The position numbers and the translations under genes are program-made. Source: Acetobacteraceae bacterium (GTDB taxonomy: Bacteria; Pseudomonadota; Alphaproteobacteria; Acetobacterales; Acetobacteraceae). Taken from it: DNA of 5,740 bases. Of this stretch, positions 1-5,435 are shown piece by piece. Each line of letters begins with the position of its first letter. Position 1 is the stretch's first letter. The stretch is from positions 1-5,740 of the forward strand of contig DAICYU010000291.1 of assembly GCA_027311485.1 (NCBI GenBank), in the 5' to 3' direction. Below the pieces are notes generated by a model that did no database searches, was not told where the DNA came from, and saw only the letters and a list, made by a program, of their open reading frames with translations.

Positions 1-12
1 TACGTCAACTGT

Positions 13-56
13 TTGCAACATTAAAATTTGTCCACGTATTATGATTTTGCTAGAAT
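13..56 (+). promoter_or_regulatory. Candidate sigma70-type promoters upstream of the TPR gene
   Basis: Two overlapping promoter-like pairs lie in the AT-rich leader. One is TTGCAA (13-18) and TATTAT (37-42) with an 18-base spacer. The other is TTGTCC (28-33) and TAGAAT (51-56) with a 17-base spacer. Both would transcribe rightward toward the gene starting at 213 and leave a 5' leader of about 150 bases. AT-rich DNA produces such matches by chance, so this is inference from consensus likeness only. Confidence 0.3.
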
Positions 57-92
57 CTTAATAAAACCTTTAACTAACCTGATTTATTTTAA

Positions 93-134
93 AATGTTCG
101 TTAGAGAATGCTCGTTAATCTAATATCTTCGTTA
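93..134. repeat. Short direct repeats with TCGTTA core in the leader
   Basis: The 11-mer AATGTTCGTTA (93-103) recurs 14 bases later as AATGCTCGTTA (107-117) with one mismatch, and the core TTCGTTA appears a third time at 128-134. The copies lie between the candidate promoters and the TPR start codon. Regularly spaced short repeats in this position can be regulator binding sites, but no known operator is recognised, and in AT-rich DNA they may be fortuitous. Confidence 0.35.
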
Positions 135-201
135 TTCTTGCAAGCTCTCCCGACTTGAGCACCGAAGTCAGGCAAGCCGATAACAGACGAACGAAACCAA
201 T

Positions 202-206
202 GAGGT
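202..206 (+). promoter_or_regulatory. Ribosome binding site that decides the GTG start of the TPR gene
   Basis: GAGGT at 202-206 lies 6 bases before GTG at 213. The reading frame is closed just upstream by TGA at 201-203, so GTG 213 is the first possible start. The next in-frame ATG, at 249, would discard the first 12 residues. Confidence 0.55.
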
Positions 207-212
207 GCTGAT

Positions 213-722
213 GTGCCAAACCTGACCGACCTGCGTGCGCGCCGCGATATGCTTGAGTTTGCAATCGAGTCGCGGCAGCGCGAGTCGGGCCCCGATGACC
301 CGGCGCTGGCCAACGACCTGCGGGAGCTTGGCCGCCTTTCTCATGAATTGGGGGACATGATCGACGCACAGGCACAGTTGCGGCGCGCCCTGGCCCTGCA
401 TACCGAGGCCTTCGGCGCCGAACATCCCGAAGCCGCGACGGATATCAACCATCTAGGGTTGATTCTGCACGATCTCGGCGACCTCGATGGCGCCCACGCA
501 GCGTTCGAGCGGGCCCTGGCCATCGATGAGGCCGCACTGGGCCAGCTTCACCCCAGCGTTGCACGGGATGCCAATAATCTGGCTGGCGTGCTGAAAGATA
601 TGGGGGATAGTTTCTCGGCGCAGCAGGCGCTGGACTGGGCGCTGTCGATCTATATGGAGACGCTCGGACCCGATCACCCGACGACGCAGACCGTCCGGCG
701 CAACCGTGCCAGTCTTATGTGA
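213..722 (+). CDS. Small tetratricopeptide repeat (TPR) protein, kinesin-light-chain-like repeats
   Basis: This 169-residue protein consists almost wholly of TPR units. Three repeats of exactly 42 residues are visible, at residues 30-71, 72-113 and 114-155. Each begins with Pro, has a Leu-Gly pair or its equivalent in the first helix, a Gly-Asp turn, an A-L-A/S-I stretch in the second helix, and ends in His before the next Pro. The 42-residue period and the G-x-x-HP boundaries are typical of the TPR_10/TPR_12 (kinesin-light-chain-like) class, not the classical 34-residue TPR. The first 29 residues look like the second half of a degenerate repeat (L-E-F-A-I then G-P-D-D-P), and the last 14 start a further repeat that stops early. 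There is no signal peptide, membrane segment or catalytic domain, so a cytoplasmic protein-binding role is inferred. Such repeats are often the C-terminal part of larger NB-ARC/STAND proteins, so this could be a remnant, but it has its own start, ribosome binding site and stop. The GTG start is supported by GAGGT 6 bases upstream. The partner and role are unknown. Confidence 0.85.
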   Translation: MPNLTDLRARRDMLEFAIESRQRESGPDDPALANDLRELGRLSHELGDMIDAQAQLRRALALHTEAFGAEHPEAATDINHLGLILHDLGDLDGAHAAFERALAIDEAALGQLHPSVARDANNLAGVLKDMGDSFSAQQALDWALSIYMETLGPDHPTTQTVRRNRASLM

Positions 723-728
723 AACGGC

Positions 729-1856
729 TCAGCCGCGCGCCGCCAGCCATCGGCGGGCGCCGGCCAGGGACTGGTTGATCACCTGATCCATGTCCAGATA
801 CTGGTAGGTGCCGCAGCGGCCGATGAATGTCATGTTCGGCAGCGCCTCGGCCAGTTTCCGGTATTCCTGGTACAGTGTCTGGTATCGCCCATCGGCGGTT
901 TTGACAGGATAATACCGCTCATTGTTATTCTGGCGATAATCGCATGGTTCCTCGACGGTGACGGAGCGCCGCCCGGTTTCCGTCACCAGATGGTCTGGCA
1001 GGCAGTGCCACCACGCCTCTCGGGTGAAAGGACCTGTATCCGTATAGTTGCGCACGCTGATGTCGTGGCGATCCCAGGACGATACGGTCCTGCTGTGGAA
1101 CCGCAGGGACCGATACGGCAGGTCGCCCAGCCGGTGGTCGAAATAGGCGTCGATCGCCATGCTGTTGAAGCAGAAGCTGTAATTCCGCTCCATCCCACGC
1201 ACGAAGGTTGTTTCAAGCTGCAGCGTAATCGCCGGATGATTGAATATGACCTGGAACAATGCTGTATAGCCGTCGGTCGGCAACGCCTGGTAGCAGTCCG
1301 CCGGGAAATACTGATCCGTGCTGTCGAACCGGATCGGCAGGCGGCGGACGATGCTGGCGTCCATTTCCTCAAGCTCCAGGCCCCACATCTTTCTGGTGTA
1401 GGGCCGAAAGAACAGGTCTGTCAGCACGTCACCGATGCGGGCACGCAGATGCTCACCGGCGTTGCGCGGTTCGGCAATGGGCACCGCGATGCGGCGCAGG
1501 AAGGCCTCCGCCTCGGCGTCCGTGGCCAGGGCTTCGCCGAACACCAGATTGATCGTGTCCAGATTGACCGGCAATGGCACAAGCCGTCCATCCGGCAGGA
1601 TAGCCCGGACCCGGTGCCGGTACGGCGTCCACCGCCCGAAGCGTTGCAGCCACGCGAACACCGGCGCGACGTTGGTATGGAACAGGTGCGGTCCGTAACG
1701 GTGAACACGGATGCCGTTGGCATCGACGAAATCGAATGCGTTGCCGCCGATATGATCCCGCTGGTCGATCACGTGCACCGTGTATCCGGCCTCGGCCAGC
1801 GTGCGCGCATAGACGGCGCCGGCGAACCCGGCGCCGACGACCAGGACTGCACGCAC
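729..1856 (-). CDS. glf: UDP-galactopyranose mutase
   Basis: This flavoenzyme interconverts UDP-galactopyranose and UDP-galactofuranose, the donor for galactofuranose in surface polysaccharides; it acts in the cytoplasm with reduced FAD. At 375 residues it has the usual bacterial length. The N-terminus has the FAD-binding Rossmann motif GAGFAG (residues 8-13), an acidic residue closing beta-2 (D31) and HIGGNAFD (35-42). Family signatures follow in order: GPHLFHT (55-61), RPYTRKMWG (151-159, including the uridine-stacking Trp at 158), PIRF and a YFP...GYTALF segment (174-201), IDAYFD (235-240), YRSLRF (248-253), the PFTRE Arg at 279, and the C-terminal FIGRCGTYQYLDMDQVI region (344-360). R176 and R279 correspond to the two Arg residues that bind the substrate diphosphate in characterised UGMs. 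The start is GTG at 1856, 2 bases after the TAG stop of the upstream glycosyltransferase. No Shine-Dalgarno sequence is evident, which suggests translational coupling. The 3' end converges on the TPR gene 6 bases away. Confidence 0.96.
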   Translation of the reverse strand: MRAVLVVGAGFAGAVYARTLAEAGYTVHVIDQRDHIGGNAFDFVDANGIRVHRYGPHLFHTNVAPVFAWLQRFGRWTPYRHRVRAILPDGRLVPLPVNLDTINLVFGEALATDAEAEAFLRRIAVPIAEPRNAGEHLRARIGDVLTDLFFRPYTRKMWGLELEEMDASIVRRLPIRFDSTDQYFPADCYQALPTDGYTALFQVIFNHPAITLQLETTFVRGMERNYSFCFNSMAIDAYFDHRLGDLPYRSLRFHSRTVSSWDRHDISVRNYTDTGPFTREAWWHCLPDHLVTETGRRSVTVEEPCDYRQNNNERYYPVKTADGRYQTLYQEYRKLAEALPNMTFIGRCGTYQYLDMDQVINQSLAGARRWLAARG

Positions 1857-1858
1857 GC

Positions 1859-3046
1859 CTACAGCCCGACCGAGCTGTTAAGCCGGTGCGCCGCCACGAA
1901 CTGGACGATCTGACTGGCGGAGCGGCGAAGGCTGAACGGTTGTTCCAGTGCCTGCCACGCCTCCTCCGTCCGTCCGATGGCTGTCACCGGATCGGCCAGC
2001 ACCGCGTCCACCGCCTGCACAACCTGGTTTTGGGTGAAACGAAACGCGTACGGCTCAAGCCCCGGCATATTGGTGCGGGAGAATGCGTTGCTGTCACTGA
2101 CCGGCGGCACCGCGGCGGCCAGGGCGAAGAAGACCCGGTCGTGCACCGATTCCTCGACCAGCGGATTAATCGACAGGCAGCCGGAATAGGCCGGCAGACG
2201 GTCCAGCATCGTGCGCCAGGTCAGCGGCCCTTGGTACCGGGCCTTCGCGCCGTCCCAGTCAAGGTGTTCCCAGCCCGAGCCGAACACATCGATCGGGTGC
2301 TGCAGCAGCCAGCGCATCAGCATGTTCGCCCTGCGGTACCGGATATAAGGGTCGAGCTGGCCCAGCAGGAACATGGCGACGTTGCTGTTGCCGTTGAAGA
2401 ACAATCCCCGCGGCTCACTGATCTGTTGCAGGACGGGGATGAAATCGGCGGTTGGACGGTGCAGCAACTCCTCGGCGGCGCAGAACAGGATATGCGCGAT
2501 CTCCGGCACATAGCCGCGCCAGCTTGCTTCGATCGCATTGGTGTCCTTGCCTGTCTTCGTAAACAGGATCCGGCCATTCCGTTCGGCTGCCGGCACCGGC
2601 GCGTTGCCGAAGATCGAACGCGGCGGGATACCCAGATGAACCGCGTAGGCTGCCCCATTGGCGCGGAAATGCGCCAGGCTGTAGCGCGCGTGATCGGGGA
2701 AGACATAGCCATGCAGCAGGTGCTGGCTGCGAATGACGTGCCGGACCGGGTAATAGCACGGATGATCGCAACACCAGTTGAACAGCGGCACCTGCACCAC
2801 GTCCCACAGCAACTTGCCGTCCAACAACGTAGCGGCACCGATACCCGACATGGTCAGGGCAAAGGCAATCTCACCCTGCCGCAGAAGCGTGAGTAGCTGC
2901 TGCGGCCATTCCGGGCCGTCGGCGGCAAACAGAATGACGTCGAGCCCCTGTTCGTTGAACCGCCGAGCAACCAGCTCCAGCAGGCCGCCGAGGGAGTCGT
3001 AGGAGCTGCCGGCCCATCGGAGGATCAGGATCTTCTTTTTGGCCAT
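1859..3046 (-). CDS. Probable glycosyltransferase (GT-B fold, CgeB-like/Glyco_trans_1_2 type)
   Basis: This 395-residue protein probably transfers a sugar from a nucleotide donor. It opens with a Rossmann-type strand (KKKILILRW, residues 3-11), as in GT-B enzymes. The C-terminal half has the pattern of the CgeB-like glycosyltransferase family: FGSGW (255-259), a YQGPL segment (271-275), LSINP (291-295), and HDRVFFALAAAVPPVSDSNA (302-321), the place where GT-B enzymes bind the nucleotide. There is no signal peptide or clear membrane helix, so it is presumably cytosolic or membrane-associated. A Cys-rich CCDHPCYYP motif (92-100) sits where related enzymes often have D-x-P. I chose ATG at 3046. 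The frame is open back to an ATG at 3166, but those 40 extra residues look non-conserved and would run into the divergent hisG control region; a weak GGA lies 10 bases before 3046. The gene is first in an operon with glf, so a galactofuranosyltransferase role is plausible but unproven. The acceptor is unknown. Confidence 0.78.
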   Translation of the reverse strand: MAKKKILILRWAGSSYDSLGGLLELVARRFNEQGLDVILFAADGPEWPQQLLTLLRQGEIAFALTMSGIGAATLLDGKLLWDVVQVPLFNWCCDHPCYYPVRHVIRSQHLLHGYVFPDHARYSLAHFRANGAAYAVHLGIPPRSIFGNAPVPAAERNGRILFTKTGKDTNAIEASWRGYVPEIAHILFCAAEELLHRPTADFIPVLQQISEPRGLFFNGNSNVAMFLLGQLDPYIRYRRANMLMRWLLQHPIDVFGSGWEHLDWDGAKARYQGPLTWRTMLDRLPAYSGCLSINPLVEESVHDRVFFALAAAVPPVSDSNAFSRTNMPGLEPYAFRFTQNQVVQAVDAVLADPVTAIGRTEEAWQALEQPFSLRRSASQIVQFVAAHRLNSSVGL

Positions 3047-3244
3047 CTGAGCCAGTTCCGCGTTCGATGCAGTGCAGAACTGTATCCGTACCCGGTGGCC
3101 CAATGCCACACCGGAACACGCGGGCGACGAAAAACCTCGGCGTGGAACCGCTTCTCGGCTACGCAACCAAGCATTGAAGGAGACGGGCTTCCCGGATGCC
3201 CGCCCGGTGCGTTAAGACCCTGCCACCGAGGAGCCGGAGTTCCC
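3047..3244. other. Divergent intergenic region between the glycosyltransferase and hisG
   Basis: These 198 bases must hold the promoters of both divergent operons, yet no convincing -35/-10 pair is seen in either direction. A small inverted repeat, CGGGC (3184-3188) and GCCCG (3198-3202) with a 9-base loop, lies 43 bases before the hisG start. Both reading frames that enter the region (glycosyltransferase to 3166, hisG to 3095) are open by chance and would overlap each other head to head, which argues for the later starts used here. Confidence 0.5.
3236..3239 (+). promoter_or_regulatory. Ribosome binding site of hisG
   Basis: GGAG at 3236-3239 is 5 bases before ATG 3245, and GAGGAG at 3228-3233 is 11 bases before it. 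An alternative in-frame ATG at 3284 has a weaker GGA (3275-3277) 6 bases upstream, so the site favours the 3245 start without excluding the other. Confidence 0.5.
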
Positions 3245-3946
3245 ATGACCGCCCCCTTCCCCGCGTCCGCGCTTGGACCGGATATGACGACGCCACTGAT
3301 CCTGGCACTGCCGAAAGGACGCATCCTGTCGGAATGCGGCCCGCTGCTTGCGCGTGCCGGCATCGTGCCGTCCGCCGACTACGCCGATGAGGACAGCCGC
3401 CGGCTGCGTTTCCCGACCGACGATCCGAGGTTGGACGTGGTGCGGGTACGGCCATTCGACGTCGCGACGTTCGTGGCCTTCGGGGCGGCGCATATCGGCA
3501 TATGCGGCGCCGACGTGTTGATGGAGTTCGACTACCCCGAGGTGTATGCCCCGCTGGATCTGGGCATCGGCAAATGCCGGGTCTCGGTCGCGGAGCCGCG
3601 GGAGACCGCCGGAACCGACGATCCGTCGCGCTGGTCGCGTGTGCGGGTGGCGACGAAATACCCGAACATCGCCCGCCGCCATTATGCCAGCCGCGGCGTG
3701 CATGCCGAGGTGGTGCACCTGAACGGCGCGATGGAGCTGGCACCCGGCCTGGGGCTGTGCCGGATGATCGTGGACCTGGTGCAGACCGGCTCAACGCTGA
3801 AAGCCAACGGCCTGGTGGAAACCGAGGTCATTGCGCCGGTCACCAGCCGCCTGATCGTCAACCGGACCGCTTTGAAGACGCAGCCTGAGCTCGTGGGCGC
3901 CTGGATCGCCCGGTTCCGCGCCGCGATGGAGGGTGGCCGGGCTTAA
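3245..3946 (+). CDS. hisG: ATP phosphoribosyltransferase, short-form catalytic subunit
   Basis: HisG catalyses the first step of histidine synthesis: ATP plus PRPP gives phosphoribosyl-ATP. With the start at 3245 it has 233 residues. Recognisable family segments are ALPKGR (21-26), GICGADVL (85-92), ATKYPNIARR (136-145), NGAMELAP (160-167) and the PRPP-binding loop DLVQTGSTLKANGL (177-190). The protein ends soon after the catalytic domain and lacks the roughly 80-residue C-terminal regulatory domain of long HisG. It is therefore the short form, which in known cases works only with HisZ, a histidyl-tRNA-synthetase-like regulatory subunit; no hisZ is present in this window. The ATG at 3284 gives 220 residues beginning MTTPLILALPKGR, also a normal N-terminus. 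The frame is open back to 3095, but that extension is not HisG-like. It is followed 95 bases later by hisD in the same direction, very likely on one transcript. Confidence 0.95.
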   Translation: MTAPFPASALGPDMTTPLILALPKGRILSECGPLLARAGIVPSADYADEDSRRLRFPTDDPRLDVVRVRPFDVATFVAFGAAHIGICGADVLMEFDYPEVYAPLDLGIGKCRVSVAEPRETAGTDDPSRWSRVRVATKYPNIARRHYASRGVHAEVVHLNGAMELAPGLGLCRMIVDLVQTGSTLKANGLVETEVIAPVTSRLIVNRTALKTQPELVGAWIARFRAAMEGGRA

Positions 3947-3982
3947 GGCGGCAAGGGGCCTGACCGGCGAGCCATCGCCTTC

Positions 3983-4045
3983 AGGACCATCAATGTTCAA
4001 GCCCCCATGACGCGCCGCGCGGTTTCGGCTACATCGTCGGGATGA
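3983..4045 (+). promoter_or_regulatory. hisG-hisD spacer with two tiny ATGA-linked reading frames
   Basis: AGGA at 3983-3986 stands 6 bases before ATG 3993, which opens a 5-codon frame (MFKPP) ending with TGA at 4008-4010. That stop overlaps ATG 4007 as ATGA. The second frame has 12 codons (MTRRAVSATSSG) and ends with TGA at 4043-4045, again overlapping the hisD ATG at 4042 as ATGA. hisD has no good Shine-Dalgarno sequence of its own. This layout could let ribosomes reach hisD by termination-reinitiation. Neither peptide contains His, so it is not a histidine attenuator. The arrangement is seen directly; the function is inference. Confidence 0.3.
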
Positions 4046-5334
4046 TCCGCCTCTCGACCGCCGACGCCGGCTTTGACGCGTCGTTCACCTCCCTTCTGGC
4101 GCAGGCGCGCGAAACCACGGAAACCGTGGACCGCGCCGTGGCCGATATCATCGCCGCCGTCCGCGCCCGCGGCGATACGGCCGTCATCGACTATACGGCC
4201 CGGTTCGACCGGCTGACGCTGACGCCCGAACGCCTGCGCATCAGTTCCGCCGAGGTCGATGCCGCCGTCGGCGCCGTATCCGGGGAGCTTGCCGCGGCAC
4301 TCGATCTCGCGGCCACGCGCATCGAGGCATTCCATCGCGCCCAATTGCCGCAGGATCTGCGCATGACCGACGCGGCGGGCGTGACGACCGGCATGCGCTG
4401 GACATCGCTGGATGCGGTTGGCCTGTACGTTCCCGGCGGCAAGGCGGCCTATCCGTCATCCGTGCTGATGAACGCGATTCCAGCCCGGGTCGCCGGCGTG
4501 GCGCGGATCGCGATGTGCGTCCCGTCACCCGATGGCGTCCTGAACCCGCTGGTGCTGGCTGCCGCTCGGCGTGCCGGCGTGACCGAGATCTATCGCATCG
4601 GCGGTGCCCAGGCGGTTGCCGCGCTGGCCTATGGCACCGCCTCGATCCCGGCGGTGGATCGGATCGTTGGACCAGGGAACGCCTATGTGGCCGAGGCCAA
4701 GCGGCAGGTTTTCGGGCGCGTCGGCATCGATTCCATCGCCGGCCCGTCCGAGGTCGTCGTGCTGGCCGACGCCGCCAACAACCCGCGGCGCATCGCCGTG
4801 GATCTGCTGGCGCAGGCCGAACATGATGAGGCGGCGCAGTCTATCCTGATCACCGACGACGCGGCGTTCGGCGACGCGGTGGCGGCGGCGGTCGCGGCGG
4901 AGTTGCCCACCCTGCCCCGTGCCGCGATTGCCGGCGCAAGCTGGGACCAGCACGGCGCGGTGATCCTGGTGCGCGACTGGCAGGAAGCCGCCGCACTGGT
5001 CGATCGCCTGGCCCCCGAGCATCTGCAGTTGATGCTGCGCGATGCCGATGCGGTGTTCGCCCGTATCCGCCACGCCGGCGCGGTCTTCCTGGGTGAATTC
5101 TGCCCCGAGGCGGTGGGCGACTACGTTGCCGGCCCGAACCATGTGCTGCCGACCGGCCGCACCGCACGCTTCGCTTCCGGCCTGTCGGTGTTCGATTTCC
5201 TGAAGCGGACCACGTTCGTCTCGGCGACGCAGGCGGCACTGGACCAGATCGGTCCCGCAGCCGTGGCCCTGGCCGAAGCCGAGGGGCTGCAGGCACACGC
5301 CCGCAGTATCGCGTTGCGGCTGGGGAATAGCTGA
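4042..5334 (+). CDS. hisD: Histidinol dehydrogenase
   Basis: HisD performs the last two steps of histidine synthesis, oxidising L-histidinol to L-histidine with two NAD+; it is a cytosolic zinc-dependent homodimer. The 430-residue length is typical. Zinc ligands known from the E. coli enzyme are all present: Q258 and H261 in AQAEHD, D360 in GDYVAGPNHVLPT, and H419 near the C-terminus. The catalytic Glu-His pair is E326-H327 in APEHLQL, and H367 in PNHVLP is also conserved. The PGNAYVAEAKRQVFG stretch (211-225) and IAGPSEV (232-238) belong to the NAD-binding and signature region. ATG at 4042 is the first possible start giving a normal N-terminus (MIRLSTADAG), although only a weak GGG precedes it. 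It lies 95 bases after hisG and is probably cotranscribed. Its TGA stop lies inside the left arm of an inverted repeat. Confidence 0.97.
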   Translation: MIRLSTADAGFDASFTSLLAQARETTETVDRAVADIIAAVRARGDTAVIDYTARFDRLTLTPERLRISSAEVDAAVGAVSGELAAALDLAATRIEAFHRAQLPQDLRMTDAAGVTTGMRWTSLDAVGLYVPGGKAAYPSSVLMNAIPARVAGVARIAMCVPSPDGVLNPLVLAAARRAGVTEIYRIGGAQAVAALAYGTASIPAVDRIVGPGNAYVAEAKRQVFGRVGIDSIAGPSEVVVLADAANNPRRIAVDLLAQAEHDEAAQSILITDDAAFGDAVAAAVAAELPTLPRAAIAGASWDQHGAVILVRDWQEAAALVDRLAPEHLQLMLRDADAVFARIRHAGAVFLGEFCPEAVGDYVAGPNHVLPTGRTARFASGLSVFDFLKRTTFVSATQAALDQIGPAAVALAEAEGLQAHARSIALRLGNS

Positions 5335-5383
5335 AGCCTCATGCTTTCGGCGCCGACCGGTCTCGGCTGGCGCCGGCTTCAGC
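5330..5383. terminator. Inverted repeat at the end of hisD, possible bidirectional terminator
   Basis: The outer arms GCTGAAGCC (5330-5338, containing the hisD stop) and GGCTTCAGC (5375-5383) are perfect reverse complements. Inside them CGGCGCC (5348-5354) pairs perfectly with GGCGCCG (5369-5375), sharing base 5375 with the outer arm. The GC-rich structure lies between the convergent hisD and bcp genes. No clear T-run follows on either strand, so a factor-independent terminator is plausible rather than certain. Confidence 0.45.
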
Positions 5384-5435
5384 GACGTCCCCGGTTCAGC
5401 GACGTCCCCGGTTCAGCGACGGCCCCAGGTTCAGG
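5378..5435. repeat. 17-bp tandem repeat between hisD and bcp
   Basis: The unit TTCAGCGACGTCCCCGG occurs perfectly at 5378-5394 and 5395-5411. A third, 18-base copy follows at 5412-5429 with a few changes, and a stub TTCAGG at 5430-5435. The first copy shares TTCAGC with the right arm of the hisD hairpin. The stub contains the bcp stop codon (TCA at 5431-5433, TGA on the minus strand). This is a short local tandem array, not a CRISPR array, because there are no spacers. Confidence 0.85.

Noticed and set aside
137..144. Palindrome CTTGCAAG in the TPR leader as an operator
   Set aside because: A single 8-bp palindrome without flanking symmetry is common by chance.
990..1913. Long open frame on the plus strand (307 codons) across glf
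   Set aside because: It lies antisense to a gene with full family motifs, its product has low-complexity Arg/Val/His-rich composition and no recognisable domain; GC-rich DNA leaves such frames open.
1736..2896. Long open frame on the plus strand (386 codons) across the glycosyltransferase
   Set aside because: Antisense shadow of a coherent coding gene, Arg/His/Gln-rich without motifs, and it crosses the glf-glycosyltransferase junction.
3047..3166. N-terminal extension of the glycosyltransferase to ATG 3166
   Set aside because: The 40 added residues look like translated noncoding DNA, and the Rossmann strand begins directly after the Met at 3046.
3184..3202. Inverted repeat before hisG as a terminator or attenuator
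   Set aside because: Only a 5-bp stem, no T-run and no His-rich leader peptide; chance occurrence is likely in GC-rich DNA.
3095..3244. N-terminal extension of hisG back to 3095
   Set aside because: The 50 added residues are unlike HisG, and better-placed starts with ribosome binding sites exist at 3245 and 3284.
3159..3794. Open frame on the minus strand (211 codons) across hisG
   Set aside because: Arg/Pro/Ser-rich translation typical of an out-of-frame GC-rich sequence, antisense to hisG.
4525..5298. Open frame on the minus strand (257 codons) within hisD
   Set aside because: hisD has all catalytic and zinc residues in the plus frame; the antisense product shows no known motif.
5378..5435. 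Tandem repeat as a CRISPR-like array
   Set aside because: Units are only 17 bases and directly abut, so there are no spacers.
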